The notes: generated by a model from the sequence alone, not told the origin. DNA of 64,000 nucleotides from Amblyornis subalaris (GCA_018881555.1 JACAXG010000508.1:16704-80703), one strand, 5' to 3'. Positions 1 through 11,307 are shown, numbered from the stretch's first letter. Translations and numbers: made by a program.

Positions 1-2
1 TG

Positions 3-583
3 TGTCGGGACCCTGAGATTAAATAATCATAATCTTTCGATATTAACAGGTGATGATTTTCAAAAGCACACAGTATTTGATCTGAAGCCTTGGGAAAGAC
101 TCCCTTTATCTAATGATAACACTAGAATTACTACTGTGTAATTAAAAAGCAACTTGTTATTTCACTGGGTGAAATATATAGAAATGTAGAAAACTAAGTT
201 TATAAGTTTGTAACAAAATGGAGGATTTTGGGTGTGGGTTTATACTTCTTTCTTCCTTCTTCTTCACAAGTCTAAGTAGTTTAACCATTGGTGTAAAAAG
301 TCCTCATTGCGGATGCTAAATGGACAGTGACTGGATAATAAGTAAAAACATGTTAGTTGGCAATCTATAATTGGGTAAATTAAGCTTTAAATAACCTTAG
401 AACTCACGGTTCGAGGCCATTTTCCACCTTCCTAACTTGGAGAACCCTCTGTGCTACTGTGCTATAGATAAGAACTTAATAAACAACCTGATTAGAAGAA
501 TATCTCAGTGCCTCCTGCGTTTCATTCCAAACTCTAAGCAAAGAACTCCCAATATAACAAAAGAAGAAATGGTAATTTTAACA
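3..583 (+). repeat. A1 5' LTR
   Basis: The LTR starts TGTCGGGACC and ends TTTTAACA. It matches the 3' LTR at 6531-7111 with a constant offset of 6528. An AATAAA signal lies at 478-483, and a TATA-like TTTAAATAA at 386-394 may be the core promoter. It is directly followed by the primer site. Confidence 0.95.
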
Positions 584-585
584 AC

Positions 586-603
586 TGGTACCACCGTGTG
601 AGG
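586..603 (+). promoter_or_regulatory. A1 primer binding site
   Basis: An 18-base TGG-initial site begins two bases after the LTR (TGGTACCACCGTGTGAGG). The same site, with one difference, follows the A2 5' LTR at 38585-38602. From memory the complement is closest to the 3' end of elongator tRNA-Met, with an imperfect match; this was not searched, so the tRNA identity is tentative. Confidence 0.7.
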
Positions 604-926
604 AATTAAGAGTTTGGAGACAGACAGAACTTAACAACTGGCACTCTCTTGTGCCAGGCAGAAATACTTGACTACTAGGATACCCTGAAGAAACACGGAT
701 AAAGGAAAAGGAATATACCCCGGGGAACAGACAAACTCCATGCTGCTGGACGGTATTGGAGGGCTTGGTGGCTGAAAAGAAGCCGGAGCTGCTGAAAAGA
801 AGCAGGATTACCAGAGTTGCTGAAAGGAAGCAAAAGCTGCTGAAAAGAAGCAGGATCAAGGATTCTGACGATTAAAGTGAGGTATGAAATTTTGTATTCA
901 GGGGGAAAAAATCTTAGTTATAAATA
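604..926 (+). other. A1 untranslated leader
   Basis: This is the stretch between the primer site and the gag start. It contains short purine-rich repeats of the GCTGAAAAGAAGC type around 775-855. The homologous leader occurs in A2 on the other strand at about 38285-38584. No ORF of its own can be supported. Confidence 0.6.
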
Positions 927-3098
927 ATGGGGAAACCGATGTCTAAGCCGCAGAGAGATGCACTTATTAAGTTCGAATCTATGATCAAAAACCATCCCAT
1001 AACAGTACCAAAAGAGCGACTAAAAGATTTAATATTTTGGATAAATGATCAGTTCCCCAACGCAGTGCCGAGTTCCCTTTTTACTCCACTTCTTTGGGAC
1101 TCTGTGCATCTTAGATTATACGATGCCGCTTCCCGTGGACATAGCTCCGCGGCGAAACTCCTTCCAGTTTGCAGAGCTCTGTACGAAATTATACTGTGTA
1201 AAAATCCCGATAAAAATCTTATAAAACAGCATAGTGAACTGCCCGTTACCTCTCATCGCAATCCAGCTTGAGTGCAGCCTTCGCTGCAAACGCAGGGGGA
1301 GGAGATGGCCCCGCCCCTCGCCGGAGCCCGCGCGGCTGAGGTTAGAACTAAAACAACCCAGGCGGAACAGAAGGAGTTTGTAACAGGCTGCGAAGTACTT
1401 GAAACACTAACCGCAGCTGCCGGCGCGGCAGATACGGCACCGGCGAAACAGATAACAGAAGGGATGCAGGGAAGTGTGGGCTTGTCCCTGGCCGCCCCAC
1501 GGTCCGTGGTGCAGGCCGGCCCGGGACCGGAGCCACTCACTTCCACCCTACAGCAAAATAGCGGTGCCCTTACTTCCGCCCACAACAAAGATGGCGGCGC
1601 CCATGTTACTGCCGCCGTACAACAAAATGGCGGCGCCCATGTTACTTCCGGAAACAATGCTTACGTACTTCCGTCCGCGCCATCTTGTGACCAACAAGTT
1701 GTATATCCTCCGGCGACAGCGCCACCTGTGGCCTCTTCTATTAACGCAGCCTCAAAAATATATAACAGATACAACAACAATTTTCCCACGATGGAAGACA
1801 GCGTGAATGCAGCCTTAAAGCCAGAAGAAAAAACATTTTTACAGGATATAAATCTACAAAATACAAACAACCTATGGAATACAAATAAAGATTTAACTAC
1901 ATTTTCTTCAAATTTGGGACAATTTTCAAATAACAATTCAAATAATCCTTCAGAGAATGCATCTAATCTCACCGACTGGATAGAGATTAAGAGAAGAGCG
2001 TTGAAAGAAGGGGATTTTGGTATGGCAACAACAGGACTGATGGCAATGCCAGTCAGATATGATAAAAGAAATGCAAATCCCAGATGGATACCACTGACAC
2101 ACGACCTCATCAAAGACTTAAGACAAGCAGTTAAGGACAGTGGCTAGAGCTCCCCATATTTCAAACAGCTGTTGAAGGGATTATTCGGGAGCTGTGACCT
2201 AGTACCATATGACTGTAAATATATTGCATCTATGGTGCTGACAGACTCACAATACATATTATGGGAAGTCAAATGGAGAAGGACTCTTAATCAACTGATA
2301 CAAACTTATGCTGGAGGTCCGCATGCAGCTCTCACCTTAGCAGAATTAGCAGGCGATGCACCTCACAACAAACCACAAGATCAGGCGGATTTGCCTCGAG
2401 ATGTGATTGGAGATATCAAAGAAGCAGCTCGGAAGGCAATCCTGCAGATTCAACCTACTGAAGTTCCAGAAGGCATTTACACAGAGATAAAACAAGGAAT
2501 ATCTGAATCATTCACATCATTCGTGGATCACCTTACCCAAGCAATTGAAAGGCAGTGCAGTGATGAAATAGCACGTCTCCATCTGCTTCGAAGCCTCACT
2601 TTTGCTAATGCCAATGAAGAATGCAAGCGCTTAATCACTGCCTTGCCAGATCCACAGCCAACTTTGCCTCAAATGATAGAGGCCTGCAGCAAAATAGGCA
2701 CTCCTCAGCATATAGCAGCAATACAAGCGAATGTTTTAGGGGAACAATTTGAGAAAATTCTTGAAGCAGCAGATCAAAGACTTGCAAAAACCCTTGCTGC
2801 TCTCCATGTAAGTCCTCATCAAGATAACTCCACAGAAGTGATGGCAACAGAACTTGCCAAGAGAGCATGTTTCAAATGTGGGAAATTTGGACACATCAAA
2901 AAGTATTGTCCAGAGCTTACAGAAAATACAAAAATACCAGGCCAATGCCCAAGATGTAGAAAAGGGAGGCATCTTGCAAGCCAGTGCCATTCCAAAATGG
3001 ATATAGAGGGAAGACCCTTACTGATTCCAGGAAACTCCAGAGAAAGCGCGGAACGCCAACGCATGAAGACAAATCGTGGCGACAACCTCTCAGCCTGA
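927..3098 (+). pseudogene. gag: A1 gag (matrix, capsid, nucleocapsid), two in-frame stops
   Basis: One reading frame runs from the ATG at 927 (MGKPMSK...) to the stop at 3096-3098 and encodes the structural polyprotein of a class II retrovirus. It is broken by TGA at 1269-1271 and TAG at 2145-2147, with the same frame continuing after each. The capsid part (about 2160-2820) includes a recognisable major homology region near 2490-2550 (IKQGISESFTSFVDHL). The nucleocapsid has two knuckles: CFKCGKFGHIKKYC (CX2CX4HX4C) near 2869-2910 and a second, CPRCRKGRHLASQC, near 2944-2985. The start is supported by the same MGKPMSKPQRDAL N-terminus in A2. The N-terminal basic segment and proline/alanine-rich spacer fit matrix and p-domain sequence. 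Given the stops, full Gag cannot be made. Confidence 0.92.
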
Positions 3099-3887
3099 GA
3101 CCCCTCAAAACACACAATATGTGGGGAACCTCAATCAGATGCTTTACGCAAAACCATCTGCCGTTTTCCCAGCGATTCAGAATTACTACCCCCAGGAGCA
3201 CAATGTGAATTGGCAGCTTCCAAATTAATATACTTTATGAATGACTGTCATGCGGTAATACCCACAGGAGTCACTGGAACTTCATGGAAGAGACAAGATT
3301 TTTTAATCATAGGTAAAGACAGAAGTAGTACTTTAGGGCTCATTATTTACCCATCTGTTATCTCAGCAAATCATAACAAGGAGTTAACAGTTTTAGCCCA
3401 GGCTTTGAAACCTCCATTGGTTGTTCCAGAAAATACTCCAATAGCTAAAGCCATTGCCTTACCATCTAATGTAATAAAGCGACAAGCCATGCCAATAGTA
3501 AGTCAACAAACATCATCTGAAAATGAAGACATGCAAACTGACGTCTTCTGGATAAAACAAATAAGCCATGACCGACCACTAATGGCCTGCAACGTGACAT
3601 ATGACAGCAAAACAATTGTGATAACTGGCTTGTTAGACACTGGTGCAGATGTCACGGTCATCTCCCATGATTTTTGGCCCGGGGAGTGGAACTTAGTTAC
3701 GCCTCTGAAGACTCTTACAGGATTTGGAGGGACTACAGTGTGTCTGCAAAGTCAAAANCNGCTTATNATTACANGACNAGATGGAAAAANGGCAATCATT
3801 CATCCATTTGTTGTGCAAAAGCCCATCACAGTATGGGGAAGAGACATCCTGTCACAGTNGGGAACAAAGATANAAGTGGATTTTTAA
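3099..3887 (+). pseudogene. pro: A1 pro: dUTPase-like segment plus aspartic protease
   Basis: The frame stays open from just after the gag stop and is the same frame as gag, unlike the usual -1 shift of class II viruses, so an indel is likely. The first part resembles a retroviral dUTPase (TGVTG, then GKDRSSTLG and YPSVI near 3255-3365), though it is divergent. The protease active-site motif is LLDTGADVT at about 3632-3658, followed by a glycine-rich FGGTT segment. Several N bases (3758-3791, 3859, 3873) sit in the protease C-terminus, so that part cannot be judged. A normal protease would cleave Gag and Gag-Pol. Confidence 0.8.
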
Positions 3888-5039
3888 TGAGGGCCACTGA
3901 GGCACTCACCACCCTGAAATTGACTTGGAAGACAGATAACCCTGTTTGGGTGGACCAGTAGCCCCTAGAAAGAACACGATTGAGTGCCCTCAAGCATTTA
4001 GTGGAAGAACAATTACAGAAAGGCCACATTAAGCCTACAAACAGTCCCTGGAATTCCCCAGTATTTGTGATTCGCAAGAAAATTTCTAACTCGTGGAGAT
4101 TACTCCACGACCTCAGAAAAATCAATGAGGTCATCGAAGAAATGGGACCACTTCAGTTGGGGCTCCCTTGTCTCTCCATGATTCCGAAACAGTGGCCACT
4201 TGTAGTTATAGATCTAAAAGATTGCTTTTTCAATATTCCACTTCATTCAAAAGACGCCCCCCGATTTGCATTTTCTGTCCCAAGTATCAACAGACAAGAA
4301 CCTTTGCAGAGATACCATTGGGTAGTCCTTCCTCAAGGACTTAAAAATTCACCAACTATTTGTCAATGGTTTGTTGCCCGAGCTTTGTCTCCCGCTGGGA
4401 AAGAACATCCTCGAGCTGTAATCATACATTATATGGATGATTTGCTTATTGCAGCACCAACACTCAAAGAAATGTGCAAAGCTCGTGACAGCGTGATTAC
4501 AGAAGTTCAAAAGGCAGGACTAGAAGTTTCTACATCAAAAATTCAAGAAGTATCTCCATGGAAATATCTGGGATGGAGAATCACAGAACAAGCAATCAAA
4601 CCACAGAAAATACAGCTTAAAACCCATGTTAATAATCTACAAGATTTACAACAACTTTTGGGAGAAATTAACTGGATCAGGCCTATTTTAGGAATCACAA
4701 ACGATGAACTTGGGCCACTTTTCAACTTACTAAAAGGGGACTGCAACATCAAATCTCCTAGAACCCTTACACCTGAGGCTCAAAGAGCCCTTGAAAAAGT
4801 CACATGCTTTTCAGCAAAGACAAGTACATCCTTGTGTGATGTCACAACCATTTTTTCTTGCAGTATTAGGAGAAAAAATGCAATTATACAGCCTCATGTT
4901 TCAATGGGATACTTCAAAGAAAGATCCTTTGCTGATAATTGAATGGATTTTCCTACATTACAGGTCTCCAAAAACAATTTTTACAACACTTGAGATGATA
5001 TCTTAAGTCGTAATCAGAGCCAGATCAAGACTACTATCG
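3888..5039 (+). pseudogene. pol: A1 pol: reverse transcriptase, stops and a frameshift
   Basis: The RT frame begins inside the end of pro and shows the class II motif TLKLTWKTDNPVWV near 3915-3950. It is interrupted by TAG at 3959-3961, where relatives have Trp. RT then reads open from 3962 to about 4795 with LVVIDLKDCFF, LPQGLKNSPTICQW and the catalytic YMDD at 4430-4441, all intact. Near 4795-4805 a frame change occurs; the connection domain continues in another frame to a TAA at 5004-5006. The enzyme would copy viral RNA to DNA, but this copy cannot make it in one piece. Related RTs in this window are on the - strand in B and in the ERVL copies. Confidence 0.92.
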
Positions 5040-5708
5040 ATGACAGGCAAAGATTTTGCAACAATTTATCTGCCATTGAAGAAAGAATATTTTGATTGGG
5101 CATTGCAAAAATCAGAACAGCTGCAAATTGCATTATTAGATTATCCAGGTGTTTGTTCAATTCACTTTCCAAAACATAAGTTGTTGCAGACAAAATTANG
5201 TTTCAGAGAAAAGCCCATGTTAAGTGANGTACCTTTAGATGCAATAACATTATTTACAGATGGTTCAGGAAAAACACACAAGTCAGTGATAACATGGCAG
5301 AACCCAACAACAAAAACATGGGAATCAGACGTTCAGATAGTGGAAGGTTCTCCTCAAATCGTGGAGTTAGCAGCAGTAGTTAGAGCTTTTCAGTTATTTG
5401 AAGAACCCCTCAATCTAATAACAGATTCAGCCTATGTAGCTGGTGTGGTCAAAAGAATAGAAGGGTCACTCTTAAAAAATGTTGATAATGACGATTTATA
5501 TCATTATCTCACATGCATGCAACAGACTACACAAAACAGAAAAGACAAATACTTTGTCTCTCATATCAGAGCACACTCTTCTCTTCCAGGATTTTTAGTG
5601 GAAGGGAATGCAGAAGCAGACAAATTAACAATACCCATTACAAACACCCTGCCAAATATTTTTGAACAAGCAAAATTGAGTCATGCATTTTTTCATCAAA
5701 ATGCATGA
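5040..5708 (+). pseudogene. pol: A1 pol: RNase H domain
   Basis: The domain continues the tether and RNase H of pol in one open frame ending at TGA 5706-5708. Catalytic acidic residues are visible: Asp in FTDGSGK near 5255, Glu in IVELAAVV near 5360, Asp in ITDSAYVAG near 5425 and Asp in GNAEADK near 5610. Two N bases (5199, 5228) fall in the tether. The C-terminus (AKLSHAFFHQNA) is the start of the integrase zinc-binding region. RNase H would degrade the RNA strand during reverse transcription. Confidence 0.9.
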
Positions 5709-6483
5709 GCACTCAGATGAACATTTCAAATTAGCAAAGATCAAGCAAAAGCAATCATAAATGCTTGTCCTGACTGCCAGCTCGTGCAACCTCCTGTATC
5801 TACAGGAGCAGTCAATCCGAGAGGGTTGCAGAGCCTGCAATTATGGCAAGCAGATTTCACAAAATACCCATCTTTTGGGAAACTCAAGAATATCCATGTA
5901 TCAGTAGACACCTTTTCAGGTGCAGTTTTCGCCTCCTTACATACAGGAGAGACTGCAAAACATGCACGTCAACATTTTCTGCAAGCATTTGCATCATTAG
6001 GCATGCCTCAAGAAATCAAAACCGACAACGGCCCAACTTACATAGCAAAAGACCTACAAAAATTCCTAATGAATTGGGGTGTACGACACTCCTTTGGCAT
6101 TCCTCATTCCCCTACAGGACAAGCAATTATTGAAAGAACACACCACACTTTGAAATCCCTTTTGGACAATCAAAAAAGGGGGGAGGCAGAGGCTACGCCT
6201 CAAATGCGCTTGAATAAAGCGCTATATGTTTTAAATTTTTTAAACAGCTCTTTTGCAGAACCAAACCCGCCAATAANCAGACATTTCTCCAACACCACAC
6301 AAGCAAAGTTAAAGGAAAACCCTTTAGTTCTGATTAGAAATCCAGAGACAGGGAAAATAGAAGGCCCATTCCCACTAATAACTTGGGGCAAAGGGTATGC
6401 TTGTGTTTCCACAGGTGCTGGTCCAAAGTGGATTCCTTCAAAAAACGTGAAGCCCTACAAACCACAGGGATACGCAGATGTTC
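5709..6483 (+). pseudogene. pol: A1 pol: integrase
   Basis: The same frame continues after the stops at 5706-5708 and 5718-5720. The HHCC zinc region ends with ACPDCQ near 5765-5780. The catalytic triad is readable: Asp in WQADFTKY (about 5848), Asp in KTDNGPTY (about 6025) and Glu in AIIERTHHT (about 6130). A C-terminal segment, PLITWGKGYACVSTGAGPKW, near 6370-6432 is typical of class II integrases. The IN frame runs through the purine tract into the 3' LTR because env has been deleted downstream. One N lies at 6277. Confidence 0.9.
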
Positions 6484-6530
6484 CTGAAAGCAGTGAAAGC
6501 AGCGTTCATAGTTCAAACAGAGGGGGGAGA
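6478..6530 (+). pseudogene. Residual env cytoplasmic-tail codons and polypurine tract of A1
   Basis: In the frame that differs from IN, this stretch reads KAVKAAFIVQTEGGDVG. Provirus A2 ends its env with nearly the same tail (IKAVLIVQTEGGDVG) directly upstream of its LTR. This indicates that A1 lost env by a deletion joining the IN end to the last env codons. The purine tract is AGGGGGGAGA at 6521-6530, immediately 5' of the LTR. Confidence 0.75.
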
Positions 6531-7111
6531 TGTTGGGACCCTGAGATTAAATAATCATAATCTTTCGATATTAACAGGTGATGATTTTCAAAAGCACACA
6601 GTATTTGATCTGAAGCCTTGGGAAAGACTCCCTTTATCTAATGATAACACTAGAATTACTACTGTGTAATTAAAAAGCAACTTGTTATTTCACTGGGTGA
6701 AATATATAGAAATGTAGAAAACTAAGTTTATAAGTTTGTAACAAAATGGAGGATTTTGGGTGTGGGTTTATACTTCTTTCTTCCTTCTTCTTCACAAGTC
6801 TAAGTAGTTTAACCATTGGTGTAAAAAGTCCTCATTGCGGATGCTAAATGGACAGTGACTGGATAATAAGTAAAAACATGTTAGTTGGCAATCTATAATT
6901 GGGTAAATTAAGCTTTAAATAACCTTAGAACTCACGGTTCGAGGCCATTTTCCACCTTCCTAACTTGGAGAACCCTCTGTGCTACTGTGCTATAGATAAG
7001 AACTTAATAAACAACCTGATTAGAAGAATATCTCAGTGCCTCCTGCGTTTCATTCCAAACTCTAAGCAAAGAACTCCCAATATAACAAAAGAAGAAATGG
7101 TAATTTTAACA
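6531..7111 (+). repeat. A1 3' LTR
   Basis: It starts TGTTGGGACC, ends TTTTAACA, has AATAAA at 7006-7011, and differs from the 5' LTR at one base. It is followed by GCTTTG, the putative target duplication. Confidence 0.95.
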
Positions 7112-7447
7112 GCTTTGGACAAGAATGCAAACAGTAGCTGACTTTTTTACTGATGATGCTTCTCTCCAGTCTAAGACTGTTAAGCAAGACCCTTTTGAAT
7201 TATGCAAGCTCTCCATGTTTCTCTTCTGGGGCTCTTTCTTCAAGTAGAATCTTAGCCTAGCGGATATACAAAGCAGAATGCATTTTATTCTGTGAGGTAT
7301 GCTAGAAATAGGCTTTTGTTTGCTCAATGCAATTTAGCTGACGAGCAGTAACACATGAATATGTTATTACCGGGATTTGTGTTCAGTTTTTTATACCCAT
7401 GTCTTTGTACGGGCAAAGAGGTATTAATAGAAATTCAGGCTGAAAGT
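7112..7447. other. Unassigned sequence between A1 and CR1
   Basis: No coding region, repeat family or RNA gene can be recognised here. It may be ordinary host sequence or an old decayed repeat. Confidence 0.4.
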
Positions 7448-7647
7448 ATGAGTCATAGAATAATTAACATTGGAAAAGACACTTAAGATCATTGAGTCCA
7501 ACATTAACCTAACAGTGCCAAGTCCACCACTAAACCGTGTCCCTAATTGCCACATCTACATATCTTTTAAATACTTCAGTCACTCAAATGACTCAATCAC
7601 TTCCTTAGGCAGCCCTTTCAGTGAAGGAATTTTTCCTAATAACCAAC
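7448..7647 (-). repeat. CR1 LINE, 3' part
   Basis: Read on the + strand this is the typical reverse complement of the avian CR1 3' region: ATAGAATAAT..., a GGAAAAGACACTTAAGATCATTGAGTCCAAC-type block and TTTTTCCTAATAACCAAC. The element continues after the LTR insertion at 8684-9327. Confidence 0.8.
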
Positions 7648-8683
7648 TGTGTTGGTTTTGCAGGGCCTGGTTTTTGGTAGCGGGGGGGCCACAGAGGTGG
7701 CTTCTGTGAGAAGCTGCTAGAAGCTTCCACCATGTCCAGCAGAGCCAATCCCTGATGGCTCTGATGATGGATGTGCCGCTAGCCAAGGCTGGGCCAATTA
7801 GAGATGGTGGTAACGCCTCTGTGATAACATATTTAAGAAGAAATCATAACAAAGTTTGGGGCGTAGCTGTAATTTTCCAGCTAGAGAAGAGTAGGAGTGA
7901 GAATATGTGAGAGAAACAACAATGGAGGCACCAAGGTCAGTGCAGAAGGAGGGGGAGGAGATGCTCCAGGCGCTGGAGCTGAGATGTCCCTGAAACCCGT
8001 GGTGAGTACCATGGTGAAGCAGGTTGTCCCCCTGCAGCCCATGGGGGTCCACGGGGGATGCAGAGATCCACTTGCAGCCTGTGGGGGAGATGCCCATGCC
8101 AGAGCAGGTGGATACCAGGACACTGTGATCCAGAGGAAGTCCCAGTGGAGAGAGAGGCCTTGCTTCCAGGCTGGAGCAGTCTGTCTTTGGAGGACTGCAT
8201 CCTGTGGCAGAGTGACCCAAGCTGCAGCAGTTTTGGGAGTACTGCTGCTCGTGAGACTGGACCCACGCTGGAGGAGTTTGCGGAGAACTGTCTCCTGTGG
8301 GGGGTGCCCCCACGTGCAGCAGGGAAACGACTCCTCTCCCCAAGCAGAGGAAGAAATATCTTGGGTGATGAACTGACCAAAACCCCCACCCCATCTCCCT
8401 GCGCCATTCGGTGGGAAGGAGGGAGGGGTTGGGGGGAGAAAAAGGTGTTTGTAAGGGCTTATTTTACTTCTCATTCTTTTACTCTGATCTTGTTAGTAAT
8501 AAATTCACTTTGTATCATTAAGCTGAGTCTGTTTTGCCCTTGAAGTGTTTTCTCCCAGTCCTTATCTCAACTCATTAACCCTTTGTTAATTTTTTTTTCT
8601 CTCCTCTGTCCAGTTGCAGAGCAGAGGAGAGTGAGTGGGCTTTTTGTGGGTGCCTGGCATTTGGCCAGTGTCAAACCACGACA
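7648..8683 (+). mobile_element. Solo LTR N (ERVL-type, ~1.04 kb) inserted in CR1
   Basis: It starts TGTGTTGG and ends CCACGACA. A TATA-like ATATTTAAGAAG lies near 7828 and AATAAA at 8498-8503, so it is in + orientation. CR1 reads on across it when it is removed. Flanks CCAAC (7643-7647) and CAAAC (8684-8688) fit a 5-bp duplication with one mismatch. Its 3' end resembles LTR T at 58718-59656. Confidence 0.82.
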
Positions 8684-9327
8684 CAAACTTTAACCTCACC
8701 TGGCAAAACTTGAGGCTGTTTCCTCTCATCCTGTCCGTTGCTACTTGGGAAAAGAGACCAACACCCACCTTGCTATGACCTCCTTTCAGGTAGTTGTAGA
8801 GAGCAATAAGGTGTCCCCTCAGCCTCCTTTTCTCCAGGCTAAACAACCCCAGTTCCCTCAGACACTCCTCATAAGACTTGTGCTCCAGACTGTTCACCAG
8901 CTTTGTTGCTCTTCTTTGGACACACTCCAGCACCTCAATGTCTTTCTTTTGGTGAGGGGCCCAAAACTGAACACAATATTTGAGGTGCAGCCTCATCAGG
9001 GTCAAGTACAGGGGGAAAATCACTGCCCTAGTCCTGCTGGTCACACTATTTCTGATACAGGTGAAGATGCCATTGACCTTCTTGGCCACCTGGGCACACA
9101 CTGGGTCATGTTCAGCCAGCTGTCGAGCAGCACCCCCAGGACCTTTTCCACCAGGCAACTTTCCAGCCACTCTGGCCCAGCTTGTAGTGCAGTATGGGGT
9201 TGTTGTGATCCAAGTGCAGGACCCGGCACCTGGCCTTGTTGAATCTCATAAGATTGGCCTCAGCCCATTGATCCAGCCTGTCCAGATCCCTCTTTAAAGG
9301 CTTTCTACCCTCAAGTAGATCACCTTC
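8684..9327 (-). repeat. CR1 LINE, C-terminal reverse-transcriptase region
   Basis: On the - strand the region encodes the end of the CR1 RT ORF. Recognisable segments are [39 protein letters not shown] and [25 protein letters not shown] at 8760-9010, with further upstream pieces ([22 protein letters not shown]) near 9210-9290 in shifted frames. CR1 is the dominant non-LTR retrotransposon of birds. This copy is 5' truncated, frame-shifted and inactive, and its 3' part is displaced to 7448-7647 by LTR N. Confidence 0.88.
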
Positions 9328-11307
9328 GGATACCAAAATCAGCTAGAGTGCAAACTTCCTAACACAATTTTGAAGTACTAGAAAGCAGGCATTTTTTATT
9401 GCAGCACACTGGACACACAGGAGATATTTCCTCTAATCAGGTGTGTTGTGAAACTTTGTAACACGGTATTTATTCCACCATGATCATACATATTCATTAC
9501 CACTGTCATGGGTCAATCTGAGGGAAGACCCCAGACTCCCATGGCTATATTCTTCAGAGGATATGAGACAGCAAAAACAAGGCTGCAAGCTTGAAAAAAA
9601 AATTATTAAATAGTTTCTTTCACTACTACTACTAAGAATAGAAAGAGAAATAATAATAAAATATTAAGGCATAATGTACAAATATCATTCTCCTCCCAAT
9701 ATATTCCAATCTTTCTCACTGATCACACAAAGGACATTAACATGAGATTCTGATCTTTTGGTTAAGAGTTCTTATTGCCACTTTATAGGATAAAGAGTTC
9801 TTTCTGTCATGCAGTGGGGTTCATCCCACGGAAGATAACTCCCTACAGAGTGTCTTCAGCATGGTCCCAAACCTTCAGGAAAGCACCACAGTCGGCCCAG
9901 GTTTTGCAGTGGTGTATCCTCTCTCCCACAATACACTCGGCAATTTGTGGGTCACAAGAAAAGTCCGATGGGGTTATGCTTTTAAGGACAAATCATTCCA
10001 GCCTAAAAGGCACCAGTAGTACAGTCTCTCTCTCTCTCACTCATAATCTCCAAAGGCTGCAACTTCATCTGCTCACAACATAAAATGTTCTTGTTCTCAG
10101 GCTGTGAATTTCAAAATCCCTCCATGTCTTGTATTTTGTGAATTACAGAGAAACTTTGGCTCTATTACAGATCACCCATAGCTCACAGAGAGGTGAATCC
10201 TGATGCTGATAAAATGACTTCTCCTCTGCTATTTCCTGTTTCACTTCCGTTAGGCTGCTGGTCACCATATCAGTCCCTTCACGTGACCGGCTTTGCTTTC
10301 TCTCTGGCTTGGAAGAGAGGTTAATATTTGCAGAAAATGCCTACAGAAGAATTTGTAACAGTTCACATGTTCCCATCAGATAATTCAGCTGTTTTTCTCC
10401 CCCTTAAATCATATGGCTGCATCTCTGGTCTGTATCAGCAAAGGCAGGCTCTCCCCCCGAGCTGCGCCATCTGTGCTGGTAGCTACCCAATTTACAACAG
10501 TTTAATTAATTCACGGCAATTCACTTTATCTCTGCAAGGTCGCCCTTTGATCTCACCCATCCATCTCTGAAAGGGAAAGGAGGGGGGGTTTTTCTCAGCT
10601 CGTGTCTCAGCCGTCTCTCTTGGCTCAGCTCCGGCTTGGTCTTGGTCCAGGTGGCAAAAGGCCAGCTTCCTCTTGGGTCCAAACGGAGCAGGACCGGTGG
10701 GGGGAGGCCGGGCCCCACCTGCTGGGCCCCGGGCTGTAGGCCCCGGGCCCAGGGGGGGCCGCTGCTGCCCCTGGGTGTGGCAGGGAACAAGTGAGAAGCT
10801 ACTTCCTGGATGGTTTTTATAACATTTTTCCAGAGAGGCATTTACTAAATATCAAGTGGCTTATATAACTGTCCATCACCTGTTTTAACCAATCAGATTT
10901 TTTCCACACCGGGTCAAACTGCAACAACCACGTACTTCCTAGCTAATACATAAACATCACTTTTCCTAGAGCTGATTTGCATGCATTTGCCTCCTACTGG
11001 AAGTCCTTTTATGGTCCTAGAGGGCCATCTCAAGGGGTCTCTTGTGGTTGTACTCACTGAGCGCCCTCAATGTTACAGATGACCTTGCCTTGAACTTTTC
11101 TTAGGGCATGTGCTTTTGCTTCTTGTTACATAGCTTTGCCACAAAAACAACTATATTCCTCATTATGTTTATCCTCTGATTGCAGCTACGTTTAGCATCC
11201 TGTGTGTCTACTTTTACATTCTTTTATCTATTTTGCTAGTTAGTCTTTAAGCTCTATTTAGCAACTTCAGGGGAACTAAAAATTTCCATTCTTTGTTTTC
11301 TGTCAAA
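9328..11307 (-). repeat. Q2 3' LTR (class I ERV relic), split by LTR C1
   Basis: The segments 9328-9503 and 10927-11307 align by eye with the Q 3' LTR at 52261-52751 (GATACCAAAATC, then TTTCTAACACAATTT, then CATACATATTCATTAC, then TAGCTAATAGATAAACATCAC). A C-rich tract at 11309-11318 is the polypurine tract of a - strand element. Confidence 0.75.
9504..10926 (-). mobile_element. Solo LTR C1 (1423 bp), 5-bp TSD
   Basis: Bounded by TGTCATGGGT and CTGCAACA, with the 5-bp duplication ACCAC at 9499-9503 and 10927-10931. Its sequence is the reverse complement of LTR C2 at 26436-27933 (for example the CCCCAGACTCCCATGG end against C2's GGATCTGGAGTTTGCC end). The 5-bp duplication suggests an ERVL-type source. 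Confidence 0.85.

Larger units (their letters stand above)
3..7111 (+). mobile_element. Provirus A1: class II (ERVK-like) ERV, env-less, near-identical LTRs
   Basis: The element has the order LTR, primer site, gag, dUTPase-like and protease region, RT, RNase H, IN, purine tract, LTR. The two 581-bp LTRs differ at one position that I could find (fourth base C versus T). The 3' flank begins GCTTTG, and the two bases visible before the 5' LTR are TG, which is consistent with a 6-bp target duplication of which only two bases lie in the window. RT with YMDD, a Gag with two zinc knuckles and a 6-bp duplication all point to class II. All three coding regions carry in-frame stops or frameshifts, and env is deleted. 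Confidence 0.93.

Noticed and set aside
1253..1657. - strand ORF over A1 gag
   Set aside because: Shadow of gag on the other strand, with no family resemblance.
7112..7447. Unique sequence checked for an exon or RNA gene
   Set aside because: No ORF, splice signals or recognisable RNA structure could be supported by eye.
7881..8543. Several overlapping ORFs of 156-198 codons on both strands
   Set aside because: They lie within LTR N, overlap in all frames, and have low-complexity Pro/Ser/Gly composition; LTR sequence explains them.
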